Shown here: in pieces, positions 20,138 through 29,333 of the stretch
Position numbering within the stretch: the first letter of the stretch is position 1
Layout: each line of letters opens with the position of its first letter
Source: Pseudoruegeria sp. SK021
Lineage (GTDB): Bacteria > Pseudomonadota > Alphaproteobacteria > Rhodobacterales > Rhodobacteraceae
DNA length: 64,000 nt
Direction: 5' to 3'
NCBI RefSeq assembly: GCF_002119405.1
Contig: NZ_MTBG01000006.1
Location: 1-64,000 of the forward strand
Position numbers and translations under genes: made by a program
The notes under the pieces: model-generated
Told to the model about the DNA's origin: nothing
The model's input: the letters and a program-made list of their open reading frames with translations, nothing else
Database searches by the model: none

Positions 20138-21526
20138 TCACAACTGGCTCTTCCACCACGCAATCTGGCTGCGAACTTGATCCGGCGCTGTTCCGCCAAA
20201 ACTTGTGCGGCTGGCCACGGAATTGTGCACCCCCAGAACATCGAAGACCGCGCTGGTAATGCCCGGGTGAACCGTTTGCATCGCGTCTAAGGACAGTTCA
20301 GGCAGATCAACACCCTGTGCTTCGGCCATCGCGACCAGCGCTCCGGTTACATGGTGGGCATCGCGGAACGGCAATCCCAAAGTGCGCACCAGCCAGTCGG
20401 CCAGATCGGTGGCTGTCGAAAAGCCCGACGATGCTGCGGCTTCAAGCGGGGCCCGGTTGGCCGTCAAATCGCGCAGCATCCCATTCATGGCAGCAAGGCT
20501 AAGCATCAGGGTGTCGGCGGCGTCGAACACCTGCTCTTTGTCTTCCTGCATGTCCTTGCCATAGGCCAAAGGCAAACCCTTCATAACCATCAACAGCGCG
20601 ACATTCGCCCCGGCGATGCGGCCAATTTTGGCCCGGATCAGTTCAGCCGCATCAGGGTTTTTCTTTTGCGGCATGATGCTGGACCCGGTCGAGAACCGAT
20701 CGCTCATGGTCACGAACCGGAACTGGGCCGAGGACCAGATCACCAGTTCTTCTGCCAAGCGGCTCAAATGCACCGCACAGATCGAGGCCGCCGCCAGAAA
20801 CTCCATGGCGAAATCCCGGTCACTGACCGCATCCAGACTGTTGCGCATCGGACCGTCAAAGCCCAAGGCCGCTGCCGTCGCATGTCGGTCAATCGGAAAG
20901 GATGTCCCGGCCAGCGCCGCCGCCCCAAGCGGGTTCTCGTTCATCCGCTTGCGAGCGTCGACAAAACGGCTGCGATCACGCCCGAACATTTCGACATAGG
21001 CCATCATATGGTGGCCCCACGTCACCGGCTGGGCGGTCTGCAAATGCGTAAAGCCCGGCATGACCCAATCGGCACCGGCCTCGGCCTGCTCCAATAGCGC
21101 CTGCATCACCGCCTCAAGCCCGCTTACGGCAGCATCACATTGATCCCGCACCCAAAGCCGCAAATCAGTCGCGACCTGATCATTGCGCGAACGTGCGGTG
21201 TGCAACCGCCCTGCCGCATCCCCGATCAAAGCGCGCAGTCGCGCTTCGATATTCATGTGAATATCTTCCAAGGCCGCAGAATAAACGAAGGTGCCGTCTG
21301 CGATCTCGGCCGCGATCAAATCAAGACCGCCATGAATTGCATCCCGATCCGCCGCCGTCAGAATGCCCGCCTCGGCCAGCATCGCAGAATGCGCTTTAGA
21401 ACCGCGAATGTCCTGCGCTGCGAGGCGCTTGTCGAAGTCGATGGACGCGTTGATCGCCTCCATGATCGCATCGGGACCGGTCGCGAACCGCCCCCCCCAC
21501 ATCGCATTGCTTGCCCCGTCGGTCAT
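20138..21526 (-). CDS. argH: Argininosuccinate lyase
   Basis: The 462-aa enzyme of the fumarase/aspartase superfamily splits argininosuccinate into arginine and fumarate. It has the MWGGRF start, the [16 protein letters not shown] box, the [10 protein letters not shown] region with the catalytic His, and the flexible signature loop [12 protein letters not shown]. The ATG at 21526 gives the normal family length; the longer frame from 21553 adds only an unlikely leader. It is the first gene of the string leading to lysA and is divergent from a TlpA thioredoxin gene. Confidence 0.97.
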   Translation of the reverse strand: MTDGASNAMWGGRFATGPDAIMEAINASIDFDKRLAAQDIRGSKAHSAMLAEAGILTAADRDAIHGGLDLIAAEIADGTFVYSAALEDIHMNIEARLRALIGDAAGRLHTARSRNDQVATDLRLWVRDQCDAAVSGLEAVMQALLEQAEAGADWVMPGFTHLQTAQPVTWGHHMMAYVEMFGRDRSRFVDARKRMNENPLGAAALAGTSFPIDRHATAAALGFDGPMRNSLDAVSDRDFAMEFLAAASICAVHLSRLAEELVIWSSAQFRFVTMSDRFSTGSSIMPQKKNPDAAELIRAKIGRIAGANVALLMVMKGLPLAYGKDMQEDKEQVFDAADTLMLSLAAMNGMLRDLTANRAPLEAAASSGFSTATDLADWLVRTLGLPFRDAHHVTGALVAMAEAQGVDLPELSLDAMQTVHPGITSAVFDVLGVHNSVASRTSFGGTAPDQVRSQIAWWKSQL

Positions 21527-21711
21527 TCGCCAAATCCCTGATCCTATGTTCAACGCGGCTTTTATACGCCCATCCGCCCATCCGCAATTCGATCACATCC
21601 GCGCCAGCAGACGTTGCTTCGGGTTGACCCCTTGCCTCTGGACGTCCCATGCAAGGGCCACGAAGATCTTCTGCTCCGGCCCGGAGCCGCCTTATAGAAT
21701 GGACATTGCCC

Positions 21712-22269
21712 ATGCGCCGCCTTGCCCTCGCCTGTCTGCTTGCTCTCACGCCTGTCGCAGCCGTGGCCGGCCCTGACATTGCCGCGATCGAGGCATTACG
21801 AGACGGCGGCATGAAAAAGCTGGTTTTTGCGGCGGACCCCCAGCCCGTGTCAGACATCGCATTCTCGGATCTCGACGGCAGCACCCACTACCTTTCCGAT
21901 TTTGCTGGCAAATTGGTGGTGCTGAATTTCTGGGCAACGTGGTGCGCGCCCTGCAAGAAAGAAATGCCATCGCTGGACCGGCTTCAGGCGGAGCTGGGCG
22001 GCGACACGCTTCAGGTCGTCACCATCGCTACCGGTCGCAACAGCCCCGCCGGGATCAACCGGTTCTTTCAGGAAGAAGGCGTGAGCAACCTACCGACCTA
22101 TATCGACCCGAAACAGACGCTGGCCCGGGATATGGCGGTTCTTGCGCTGCCGATCACCGTTCTGATCGACAAAGAGGGCCGGGAAATCGCGCGACTGCGC
22201 GGCGAAGCCGATTGGGACACCGACAGCGCCCTCGCGATCTTGTCTGCGCTCAGCGCAGCCGACAGTTAA
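21712..22269 (+). CDS. TlpA-family thiol:disulfide reductase
   Basis: The 185-aa protein has a Sec signal peptide (1-20, ending AVAG) and a thioredoxin fold with the active site FWATWCAPCKKE (Cys78 and Cys81). It also has the cis-Pro loop ALPITVLID and the GEADWDTDSA tail typical of TlpA/ResA-like periplasmic reductases. It probably keeps thiols reduced, for example in cytochrome c or oxidase maturation. It is divergent from argH and converges on tag. Confidence 0.92.
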   Translation: MRRLALACLLALTPVAAVAGPDIAAIEALRDGGMKKLVFAADPQPVSDIAFSDLDGSTHYLSDFAGKLVVLNFWATWCAPCKKEMPSLDRLQAELGGDTLQVVTIATGRNSPAGINRFFQEEGVSNLPTYIDPKQTLARDMAVLALPITVLIDKEGREIARLRGEADWDTDSALAILSALSAADS

Positions 22270-22283
22270 TCAGGACCAACCGG

Positions 22284-22859
22284 TCAGCCTTGCCCGATTC
22301 GCGCCACCTCAGCATGCCTTGGGCAGGTCACGACGTGATCATTAATTACGCCACAGGCCTGCATCCAAGCATAGGTGATCGTTGGGCCACAAAATTTGAA
22401 ACCAGCCGCTTTTAAGTCCTTCGACACCCGCTGAGAGAGCGGTGTCTGGGCGGGCACCTCAGCCATCGAGCCACGGTTGGTCTGCAAGGGCTGACCATCG
22501 ACATACCGCCAGACGAAGTTGTCAAACCCCGTCGCCTCTTCAATCGCGATCCAAGCACGGGCGTTCGAGATCACCGCCTCGATCTTACCGCGGTGGCGCA
22601 CAATTCCCGGATTCTCAAGGGCGGCGGCCACATCTTCGGCGCCCCACTGCGCCAAAACATAGGGATCGAACCCTTGGAACGCGGTTCGAAACGCCTGTCT
22701 CTTCCGCAATATGGTGATCCATGACAGGCCCGCCTGAAAGCCATCAAGAACCAGCTTTTCCCAAAGCGCCCGGCTGTCATATTCGGGAACGCCCCATTCC
22801 GTGTCGTGGTAATCGACATAGATCGGATCCGTTCCACACCAGTTGCACCGTTCCGCCAT
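22284..22859 (-). CDS. tag: DNA-3-methyladenine glycosylase I
   Basis: The 191-aa base-excision enzyme removes 3-methyladenine from DNA. The zinc site is visible as CNWCG (residues 5-9) plus the C-terminal HVVTCPRH block. The YHDTEWGVP box contains the conserved Glu, and FKFCGPTITYAWMQACG is the family signature near the end. The start at ATG 22859 matches the normal MxRCxWC beginning; the upstream extension is not needed. Confidence 0.96.
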   Translation of the reverse strand: MAERCNWCGTDPIYVDYHDTEWGVPEYDSRALWEKLVLDGFQAGLSWITILRKRQAFRTAFQGFDPYVLAQWGAEDVAAALENPGIVRHRGKIEAVISNARAWIAIEEATGFDNFVWRYVDGQPLQTNRGSMAEVPAQTPLSQRVSKDLKAAGFKFCGPTITYAWMQACGVINDHVVTCPRHAEVARIGQG

Positions 22860-23011
22860 AATGGGGCCTCTTCCTGTCTGTCGTGGCGTCCGCCAACTCG
22901 ATCTAGCACCCACCCGACCTTATCCCAGAGCGAGAACTTTTTGTGAACAATTAATCTGAAATTAGGACGGCCTGGCGCTGATATAGAGCGACGGATGCGG
23001 AGGACGGGACA

Positions 23012-23857
23012 ATGACAGAAGCGATGAATGCATCAGAAGACGCCGTGCCGGCCACCGCCATGACGGTCCAACTTCCGGACAATCCTCTGCGGAACCCAGA
23101 ACGACCCGTTCGCGCACTTGTGGCCGATGCCCTGCGTCGCGGTGCCGTCACCCTTGCGTATCAGCCGGTCATGCAGGCGCGACGGCCCGACCGTCCGGCC
23201 TTTTACGAAGGGCTAATCAGGCTGCTAGACGCAACCGGCAACGTGATTCCCGCGCGGGTCTTTATGGATGAGATCGAATCCAATGATCTTGGCCGGCAAA
23301 TCGATTGCGCAGCACTGGATTTCGGCCTGGCAGAACTGGCAAAAGTCCCCGGGTTGCGGCTTTCGATCAATGTGTCTGCCCGAACCATCAATGACCCACG
23401 GTGGCTTGAAATTCTCCAGCGTGGGTTGGCCGTTTCGCCCTATATCGCGGAACGGCTGATCCTTGAGATCACTGAACGATCGGCCATGTCAGACCCAGAT
23501 CGCGTGCGAAATTTTATGACGAGCTTGCAGCGCCGAGGGATTTGCTTTGCGCTGGACGATTTCGGTGCAGGCTATACCTCGCTCCGGCATTTTAAAGAAT
23601 TTAGCTTCGACATCATGAAGATAGACGGTCAGTTTTCCCAACGCGTCCATGACGACCGGGACAATCAAGTGCTGATCCAAGCCCTGATTTCTGTGGCCCG
23701 ACATTTCGGGATGATGACGGTCGCAGAGGCCGTAGAAAGCGAACAGGATATGCGCTTTTTGATCGCATCCGGCATTGATGCCTTGCAGGGCTATCACTTT
23801 GCTGCGCCCAGCATTCGGCCCGCATGGAAAAGATTGCGACAGAAACGCATTGCCTGA
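23012..23857 (+). CDS. Stand-alone EAL-domain cyclic-di-GMP phosphodiesterase
   Basis: The 281-aa protein is an EAL domain with a short N-terminal tail and no sensor or GGDEF part. The motif itself is EGL (in AFYEGLIRLL). Other catalytic positions are conserved: Asn in INVSART, Glu in EITERS, the Asp pair in DDFGAGYTSL, Lys in MKIDG, Glu in AEAVES and Gln in QGYHF. It should therefore be able to hydrolyse c-di-GMP to pGpG; EGL-for-EAL is a tolerated change in several active enzymes. The activity is inferred. It lies just upstream of phaA but is separated by a small inverted repeat. Confidence 0.9.
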   Translation: MTEAMNASEDAVPATAMTVQLPDNPLRNPERPVRALVADALRRGAVTLAYQPVMQARRPDRPAFYEGLIRLLDATGNVIPARVFMDEIESNDLGRQIDCAALDFGLAELAKVPGLRLSINVSARTINDPRWLEILQRGLAVSPYIAERLILEITERSAMSDPDRVRNFMTSLQRRGICFALDDFGAGYTSLRHFKEFSFDIMKIDGQFSQRVHDDRDNQVLIQALISVARHFGMMTVAEAVESEQDMRFLIASGIDALQGYHFAAPSIRPAWKRLRQKRIA

Positions 23858-23869
23858 CATTCGTTGAGA

Positions 23870-23886
23870 GGCAACTCACTGTTGCC
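23870..23886. repeat. Inverted repeat downstream of the EAL gene
   Basis: GGCAAC, 5-base loop, GTTGCC: a perfect 6-bp hairpin 12 bases after the EAL stop, followed by C residues rather than T. It may be a weak terminator or a regulatory site in front of phaA. Confidence 0.35.
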
Positions 23887-23980
23887 CCCCGCCATTTCAA
23901 CGCCTATCCATTAATTTCGACATGCCTGTCCAACAGGGTCATTCCTGTTTGGGGGTCAGCGAATTATTGGAGGGGTCAGT

Positions 23981-25156
23981 ATGACGAATGTGGTAATTGC
24001 TTCCGCGGGTCGTACCGCAGTTGGAAGTTTTTTGGGGTCATTTGCGGGAACACCGGCCCATGATCTTGGCGCAGCGGTGCTCGAGGCGGTGGTCGCGCGT
24101 GCGGGGATCGACAAATCCGAAGTATCCGAAACCATTCTTGGTCAGGTGCTTACCGCCGCTCAGGGGCAAAACCCAGCGCGTCAGGCCCATATCAATGCTG
24201 GCCTGCCACAAGAAAGCGCCGCTTGGGGACTGAACCAAGTGTGCGGCTCCGGGCTTCGGGCCGTCGCCTTGGGCGCACAACACATCATGTTGGGCGATGC
24301 CTCCATCGTCGCAGCGGGCGGACAGGAAAATATGTCCCTCAGCCCGCATGCCGCTTCATTGCGTCAGGGTCAGAAAATGGGTGATATGACCTATATCGAC
24401 ACCATGATCCGCGATGGCCTTTGGGATGCGTTCAACGGCTACCATATGGGACAGACCGCTGAAAACGTCGCCGAGAAATGGCAAATCAGCCGCGAGATGC
24501 AGGACGCGTTCGCCGTCGCCAGCCAAAACAAGGCCGAAGCGGCGCAGAACGACGGCAAGTTCTCCGACGAAATTGTTCCCTTCACGATCAAGACCCGCAA
24601 GGGCGAAACTGTGGTCGACAAAGACGAATACATTCGTCACGGCGCGACCCTGGAAGGCATGACCAAACTGCGCCCCGCATTCATGCGCGATGGCACCGTC
24701 ACAGCGGGCAACGCATCCGGCCTCAACGATGGCGCCGCCGCAACGCTGCTGATGAGTGTCGATGACGCTGCAAAGCGCGGAATTGAGCCGCTGGCGCGGA
24801 TCGCTTCCTACGCCACAGCAGGTCTCGACCCGGCCTATATGGGTGCAGGCCCGATCTATGCGTCGCGTAAGGCGCTTGAGAAAGCTGGCTGGAAAGTGTC
24901 GGATCTGGATCTGATCGAAGCCAACGAAGCCTTCGCCGCACAAGCCTGTGCCGTGAATCAGGAAATGGGCTGGGATCCGGCAATCGTCAACGTCAACGGC
25001 GGCGCGATTGCCATCGGCCATCCGATCGGTGCATCCGGATGCCGGGTATTGAACACCCTCCTGTTCGAAATGAAGCGTCGCAACGCCAAAAAGGGTCTCG
25101 CGACCCTGTGCATCGGCGGCGGAATGGGCGTCGCCCTCTGCGTTGAGCGCGACTGA
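23981..25156 (+). CDS. phaA: Acetyl-CoA C-acetyltransferase (PHB beta-ketothiolase)
   Basis: The 391-aa thiolase condenses two acetyl-CoA to acetoacetyl-CoA, the first step of polyhydroxybutyrate synthesis. Active-site residues are visible: the nucleophilic Cys in [11 protein letters not shown] (about residue 89), His in [10 protein letters not shown] and the second Cys in [11 protein letters not shown] near the end. A strong GGAGGGG site precedes the ATG. phaB follows after 103 bases on the same strand, the usual phaAB order. The polymerase (phaC), phasin and phaR genes are not in this window. Confidence 0.96.
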   Translation: MTNVVIASAGRTAVGSFLGSFAGTPAHDLGAAVLEAVVARAGIDKSEVSETILGQVLTAAQGQNPARQAHINAGLPQESAAWGLNQVCGSGLRAVALGAQHIMLGDASIVAAGGQENMSLSPHAASLRQGQKMGDMTYIDTMIRDGLWDAFNGYHMGQTAENVAEKWQISREMQDAFAVASQNKAEAAQNDGKFSDEIVPFTIKTRKGETVVDKDEYIRHGATLEGMTKLRPAFMRDGTVTAGNASGLNDGAAATLLMSVDDAAKRGIEPLARIASYATAGLDPAYMGAGPIYASRKALEKAGWKVSDLDLIEANEAFAAQACAVNQEMGWDPAIVNVNGGAIAIGHPIGASGCRVLNTLLFEMKRRNAKKGLATLCIGGGMGVALCVERD

Positions 25157-25259
25157 TCGCAACAATGCGAGTGGCGGCCATTCGATCGCCACTCGTGTCC
25201 AATCGCACGACGAGCCAGACCACAGTGAGAAATAAATTTTAATAAACGGAGGAGGGAAC

Positions 25260-25985
25260 ATGGGACGAGTCGCTTTGGTAACCGGAGGTTCGCGCGGAAT
25301 CGGCGCAGCAATCTCAAAGGCGCTTGCCGCCGCAGGCTATTCGGTCGCCGCCACCTATGGCGGGAATGACGAGGCCGCTGCTGCCTTCACCGCAGAAACC
25401 GGAATAAAAACCTACAAGTGGTCCGTGGCCGATTACGACGCATGTGCCGCGGGCATCGCAGAAGTCGAGGCAGATCTTGGCCCGATCGAAGTCCTTGTGA
25501 ACAACGCCGGCATCACCCGGGATGCCATGTTCCACAAGATGACCCCACAGAAATGGAAAGAGGTCATCGACACCAATCTGACCGGTCTGTTCAATATGAC
25601 CCACCCGATCTGGAACGGGATGCGCGACCGCAGCTTCGGACGGATCATCAATATTTCGTCGATCAACGGTCAAAAGGGTCAGATGGGTCAGGTGAACTAC
25701 TCGGCGGCCAAATCCGGAGACCTCGGGTTTACCAAGGCCCTTGCGCAGGAAGGTGCCTTCAAAGGGATCACCGTGAATGCGATCTGCCCCGGCTACATCG
25801 GCACCGAGATGGTTCGCGCCATTGACGAGACCGTATTGAAGACCAAGATCATCCCACAAATCCCGGTTGGTCGCCTTGGCGAACCCGAAGAAATTGCCCG
25901 CTGCGTGGTGTTTCTGGCCTCAGACGATGCCGGCTTCATCACCGGATCGACCATTTCTGCCAATGGCGGACAGTTCTTCGTATAA
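25260..25985 (+). CDS. phaB: Acetoacetyl-CoA reductase
   Basis: The 241-aa short-chain dehydrogenase reduces acetoacetyl-CoA with NADPH to (R)-3-hydroxybutyryl-CoA, the monomer for PHB. It has the cofactor motif VTGGSRGIGAAI (5-16), NNAGITRD, the catalytic Ser in INISSINGQ, and YSAAKSG with Tyr and Lys. The QVNYSAAKSGDLGFTKALAQE stretch is characteristic of PhaB. GGAGGAGG precedes the ATG. A good intrinsic terminator follows 20 bases after the stop, ending the phaAB operon. Confidence 0.96.
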   Translation: MGRVALVTGGSRGIGAAISKALAAAGYSVAATYGGNDEAAAAFTAETGIKTYKWSVADYDACAAGIAEVEADLGPIEVLVNNAGITRDAMFHKMTPQKWKEVIDTNLTGLFNMTHPIWNGMRDRSFGRIINISSINGQKGQMGQVNYSAAKSGDLGFTKALAQEGAFKGITVNAICPGYIGTEMVRAIDETVLKTKIIPQIPVGRLGEPEEIARCVVFLASDDAGFITGSTISANGGQFFV

Positions 25986-26004
25986 ATCTACATCCAAGAC
26001 AGGT

Positions 26005-26036
26005 GAAAAAGCCGGCCAAATGGTCGGCTTTTTCTT
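26005..26036 (+). terminator. Intrinsic terminator of phaAB
   Basis: GAAAAAGCCGGCC and GGTCGGCTTTTTC pair with a single mismatch around an AAAT loop, leaving a run of T on the plus strand. It lies 20 bases after the phaB stop. Confidence 0.9.
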
Positions 26037-26057
26037 TGCGGCGCGACCATCTTCCAA

Positions 26058-26088
26058 CAAAAAAGCATGTCAGCCGCAGCTGACATGC
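26058..26088 (-). terminator. Intrinsic terminator of the YdcH-like gene
   Basis: A perfect 10-bp stem, GCATGTCAGC/GCTGACATGC, has a CGCA loop. On the minus strand it is followed by six T residues. It serves the leftward gene at 26131-26319 and stands back to back with the phaB terminator. Confidence 0.88.
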
Positions 26089-26130
26089 CTTTCCCTAGTC
26101 CGAACGGTCACTGGCGACCGATTGCTGTGA

Positions 26131-26319
26131 TCAGTGGAGGGTTCTGATCTCGGCCTCAGACAAGCGCTCAATCTGCTGCTTGATCTGAAGCTTTTGTTTT
26201 TTAAGTGCTTTCACTTCCAGTCCGTCGGACGCAGGACTTCGTTGGGCTTCCTCCACACGATCAGAAAGTGTCTGGTGCTTCTTGCGAAGTTCCTGAAGAT
26301 GAGAGGTCATGGACATCAT
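26131..26319 (-). CDS. YdcH family (DUF465) small protein
   Basis: The 62-aa, strongly charged protein is a predicted helical hairpin (MTSHLQELRKKHQTLSDRVEE, then VKALKKQKLQIKQQIERL) of the DUF465/YdcH family. The function is unknown. AGGAG stands upstream of adjacent ATG codons at 26319, 26316 and 26310, so the exact start is uncertain by a few residues. It has its own terminator. Confidence 0.85.
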   Translation of the reverse strand: MMSMTSHLQELRKKHQTLSDRVEEAQRSPASDGLEVKALKKQKLQIKQQIERLSEAEIRTLH

Positions 26320-26436
26320 TGTACTCCTGAATGTTATGGCGAACAGGAACAGACGACCACACTTCCGAGCATCTGTCACGGAAAAGAGACGCTTCGGTTA
26401 CAAAGATGTCTATCTCGGCAAATTCCTGTTGATTCA

Positions 26437-27204
26437 TCACCGGTCAAAGCCGTCCAAACCGGCCCCATTCCGCAACGCAGCGGCGACGGCTGGTGTATAA
26501 CTTTCCTGATCGCTCCCATGACGCGCGCCCAAGTGCAATATCAATGGGCTGAGAAGCTGGAGCGCAGTCCGGCGCCCCTTGCGCGCCCGCAGCAAAAAGA
26601 GGGTCGCAGGCTGGCCGGATCGCGGGCTCAATGGCAAAACTTGCACCGCGCCCAAACGGGTGCCGAACGCTGCCAGAATTTCAGGCAACCGTTCCGTGCG
26701 CTGAACAAGACTCAATGTGCCGCCCGGAATTAACCTTCGAATCGCGGTGTCGATCCACGCGGACATCGGGGTGTCTTCGCCCAAGGCGCGCTCGCGGCCC
26801 GAATCGTGCGCCCGGGTTCCGGCGTCTCTCTTGAAATACGGAGGATTGGCAATCACGTGCTCAAAGCTCTGCGCGCGCACTTCTGCGGGCGGGTTGGACA
26901 GATCACCGGTGAAAACCGCCAAGGGTTGCCCGGTGGTCTTGGCATTCAGCCGCGCCAGTTCGGCATAGTCTGGTTGGATCTCTAAGCCCATCACGTGCAG
27001 CCCTGCAACCCGTGTCATCAAACACAAGCTGGCCACCCCCACCCCGCAGCCCAGTTCCAAGACCCGATCCCCGGCGGTCGCAGGCACAGAAGCGGCAAGA
27101 AGCACGGCATCTATGCCTGCGCGATAGCCATTTGCGGGCTGCGCAACGGTCAGGCGTCCGCCCAAAAAACTGTCGTGGCTGATCGACACCGTCCCTCCGA
27201 TCAT
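26437..27204 (-). CDS. TrmN6-like N6-adenine methyltransferase (class I SAM-dependent)
   Basis: The 255-aa protein has the SAM-binding motif VLELGCGVGVASL (about 48-60) and the amino-methyltransferase motif NPPYF (about 119-123), as in tRNA1(Val) A37-N6 methyltransferase TrmN6/YfiC. The start HDSFLGGRLTVAQPANGYRAGIDAVLL is typical of the alphaproteobacterial relatives. It probably modifies tRNA, but the exact substrate is inferred. The ATG overlaps the DUF2007 stop (ATGA). Confidence 0.85.
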   Translation of the reverse strand: MIGGTVSISHDSFLGGRLTVAQPANGYRAGIDAVLLAASVPATAGDRVLELGCGVGVASLCLMTRVAGLHVMGLEIQPDYAELARLNAKTTGQPLAVFTGDLSNPPAEVRAQSFEHVIANPPYFKRDAGTRAHDSGRERALGEDTPMSAWIDTAIRRLIPGGTLSLVQRTERLPEILAAFGTRLGAVQVLPLSPRSGQPATLFLLRARKGRRTALQLLSPLILHLGARHGSDQESYTPAVAAALRNGAGLDGFDR

Positions 27205-27416
27205 GCGCCCAGATCAATTTCGTTATCGATCAGGATTGCTCTGGCGCGAAACAGATCTGTACTGCGGACCAAGACGCGGCGCGGCAGGATTCCAATCGAT
27301 CCTTCGAGCACGCTCATATGGACGTCCACCGGAAAGCAGTCTATACCTTCCCCTTGTAAGAGGGCGGTGACAAATGCCACGAGTGTCGGGTCGTTTGTTC
27401 TAATAAGCTCTCTCAT
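27201..27416 (-). CDS. DUF2007 domain protein
   Basis: The 71-aa protein starts MRELIRTNDPTLVAFVTALL and contains the DUF2007 pattern (an amphipathic helix, a short strand ending VDVHMSV, then RVLVRSTDLFRARAIL). The family resembles a signal-transducing PII-like ferredoxin fold and has no assigned function. It is coupled to the methyltransferase gene by a 4-base overlap and is divergent from the prenyl synthase gene, only 56 bases away. Confidence 0.82.
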   Translation of the reverse strand: MRELIRTNDPTLVAFVTALLQGEGIDCFPVDVHMSVLEGSIGILPRRVLVRSTDLFRARAILIDNEIDLGA

Positions 27417-27472
27417 AATCAGAGAGTTAATGGCAAGTTGTCCAACTTGTCGAGACAGCATACGGAACCGTG

Positions 27473-28474
27473 ATGAGCCTGGACACCGCTTCTGTCAAAC
27501 CACACGAGCGCCTTGCTCAAGCACTGGCCTCCGACATGGACGGGGTCAATGCCCTGATCCGCGACCGTATGGCATCGGAACATGCCCCACGCATTCCCGA
27601 AATCACAGCACATTTGGTCGAAGCGGGCGGCAAACGCCTGCGCCCGATGCTGACCTTGGCTGCGGCCCGGATGTGTGGCTATAACGGATTGCATCACATC
27701 AATCTGGCCGCGACGGTAGAGTTTATTCATACCGCCACTCTGCTGCACGATGACGTGGTCGACGAAAGCAACAAGCGCCGGGGCCGTCCGACGGCCAACC
27801 TGCTATGGGACAACAAGTCGTCGGTTTTGGTTGGCGACTATCTGTTTGCGCGCTCTTTCCAGTTGATGGTCGAAACCGGCTCACTCCGGGTTCTGGACAT
27901 CTTGGCCAACGCCTCGGCCACGATTGCCGAGGGCGAAGTCCTGCAATTGACCGCAGCGCAGGATCTGCGCACCACTGAAGCCATCTATCTACAGGTGATC
28001 CGCGGCAAGACCGCAGCCCTTTTCGCGGCTGCCACCGAAGTCGGCGGCGTTATTGCCGGTGCGCCTGAAGACCAGATCAACGCCCTGCACGCCTTTGGCG
28101 ACGCCTTGGGAATTGCCTTTCAGATCGTCGATGACCTGCTGGATTATGGCGGGACAACAGACGCGATCGGGAAGAATATCGGCGATGATTTCCGGGAACG
28201 AAAGCTGACCTTGCCCGTTATCCGCGCCGTCGCGCTGGCCGACGACGCAGAGCGCGCGTTTTGGAAACGGGTCATTGAAAAGGGCAATCAGCAAGACGGC
28301 GATCTGGAACACGCGCTGGATATTCTTGCCCGCCACGGCACGATGGACAGCACGCGGGACGAGGCAATCTTGTGGTCAGCCCGCGCCAAAGATGCATTGA
28401 TGACCCTGCCCGAGACCGAGCTGCGCGAGATGCTGCTGGACCTCTCCGACTATGTGGTGGCACGCCTGAACTGA
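27473..28474 (+). CDS. ispB: Polyprenyl diphosphate synthase (ubiquinone side chain, IspB type)
   Basis: The 333-aa trans-prenyltransferase has both Asp-rich motifs, LLHDDVVDES (about 85-94) and IVDDLLDYGG (about 217-226), plus the GGKRLRPML substrate region. It elongates isoprenoid diphosphates to the long chain used for ubiquinone; a C50 product (Q10) is expected for this group but cannot be read from the sequence. GTG 27470 directly before ATG 27473 is an alternative start. It converges with ispE, so two isoprenoid genes are adjacent. Confidence 0.93.
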   Translation: MSLDTASVKPHERLAQALASDMDGVNALIRDRMASEHAPRIPEITAHLVEAGGKRLRPMLTLAAARMCGYNGLHHINLAATVEFIHTATLLHDDVVDESNKRRGRPTANLLWDNKSSVLVGDYLFARSFQLMVETGSLRVLDILANASATIAEGEVLQLTAAQDLRTTEAIYLQVIRGKTAALFAAATEVGGVIAGAPEDQINALHAFGDALGIAFQIVDDLLDYGGTTDAIGKNIGDDFRERKLTLPVIRAVALADDAERAFWKRVIEKGNQQDGDLEHALDILARHGTMDSTRDEAILWSARAKDALMTLPETELREMLLDLSDYVVARLN

Positions 28475-28481
28475 CGCGCGG

Positions 28482-29333
28482 TTAGCCGAGCATCGGGGCC
28501 GCCACACACCACCAGTCGGGATGCGCCCTACGGATCGATGCCGCAGCCATTTCAGCCGGATCCTTGTGGTCATACAGCCCAAAACACGTGGCCCCAGACC
28601 CAGACATACGCGCCAACCGGCAACCTACAGTCGCTTCAAGTCCGTCCAACACCCGCCCGATATCCGGCGTCAGGGACTGGGCCGCCGCTTGAAGATCGTT
28701 CCGCTGAACCGAAAGCCAATCCAGAAACGCCTTCGGCGTCGACCACACCGGCAACGGGTCCACCATGGCCGGGCCAGTTTGTGCCGCCATTGCTTTGAAT
28801 ACTGCCGGGGTCGACAACGCGACACCCGGATTGACCAGAACCATGAACAACGGGGGAAGAGGCGGCACAGGATCAAGTCGATCTCCGATGCCGCGCATCC
28901 GTGTCGCTACACCGGACAGGCAGACCGGCACATCCGCACCCAAAGACAGCACCCGGTCGGCAGGCGGCAAGGCCCGCCCCGCCAGCCGCGCCAACAGCCT
29001 TAAGGTCGCCGCCGCGTCCGCAGAACCGCCCCCGATCCCCGCAGCCGAGGGCAGATGCTTGTCCAAAACCAGCCGGGCGTTGACCGGAGGATCGAACAAC
29101 GCTGCCGCCCTCCACACCAAGTTCGATGGATCGGCAGGCACGCCGGTTGCGCGTGGCCCGGTGATGTCTAACGTCATGTCCTGAGACAACGTTGCACGCA
29201 GGCGATCACCGGTGCCGGCAAACACCACCAGACTGTCGAGGTCGTGATACCCGTCCCGGCGTCGCCCGGTGACGTGTAATGTCAGATTGATCTTCGCCGG
29301 GGCGAATTCGTCAGCCTTCGTTGGACACGGCAA
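28482..29333 (-). CDS. ispE: 4-diphosphocytidyl-2-C-methyl-D-erythritol kinase
   Basis: The GHMP kinase of the MEP isoprenoid pathway. It has the start FAPAKINLTLHVTGRRRDGYH, the ATP-binding LPSAAGIGGGSADAAATLRLL and the C-terminal MSGSGATCFGLYD motif. No ATG lies near the expected beginning: candidates are TTG 29333 (used here), GTG 29345 and, less likely, an ACG next to the conserved block. The start overlaps the end of the TPR gene in another frame by about 20-35 bases. The enzyme call is secure; the first few residues are not. Confidence 0.9.
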   Translation of the reverse strand: MPCPTKADEFAPAKINLTLHVTGRRRDGYHDLDSLVVFAGTGDRLRATLSQDMTLDITGPRATGVPADPSNLVWRAAALFDPPVNARLVLDKHLPSAAGIGGGSADAAATLRLLARLAGRALPPADRVLSLGADVPVCLSGVATRMRGIGDRLDPVPPLPPLFMVLVNPGVALSTPAVFKAMAAQTGPAMVDPLPVWSTPKAFLDWLSVQRNDLQAAAQSLTPDIGRVLDGLEATVGCRLARMSGSGATCFGLYDHKDPAEMAAASIRRAHPDWWCVAAPMLG

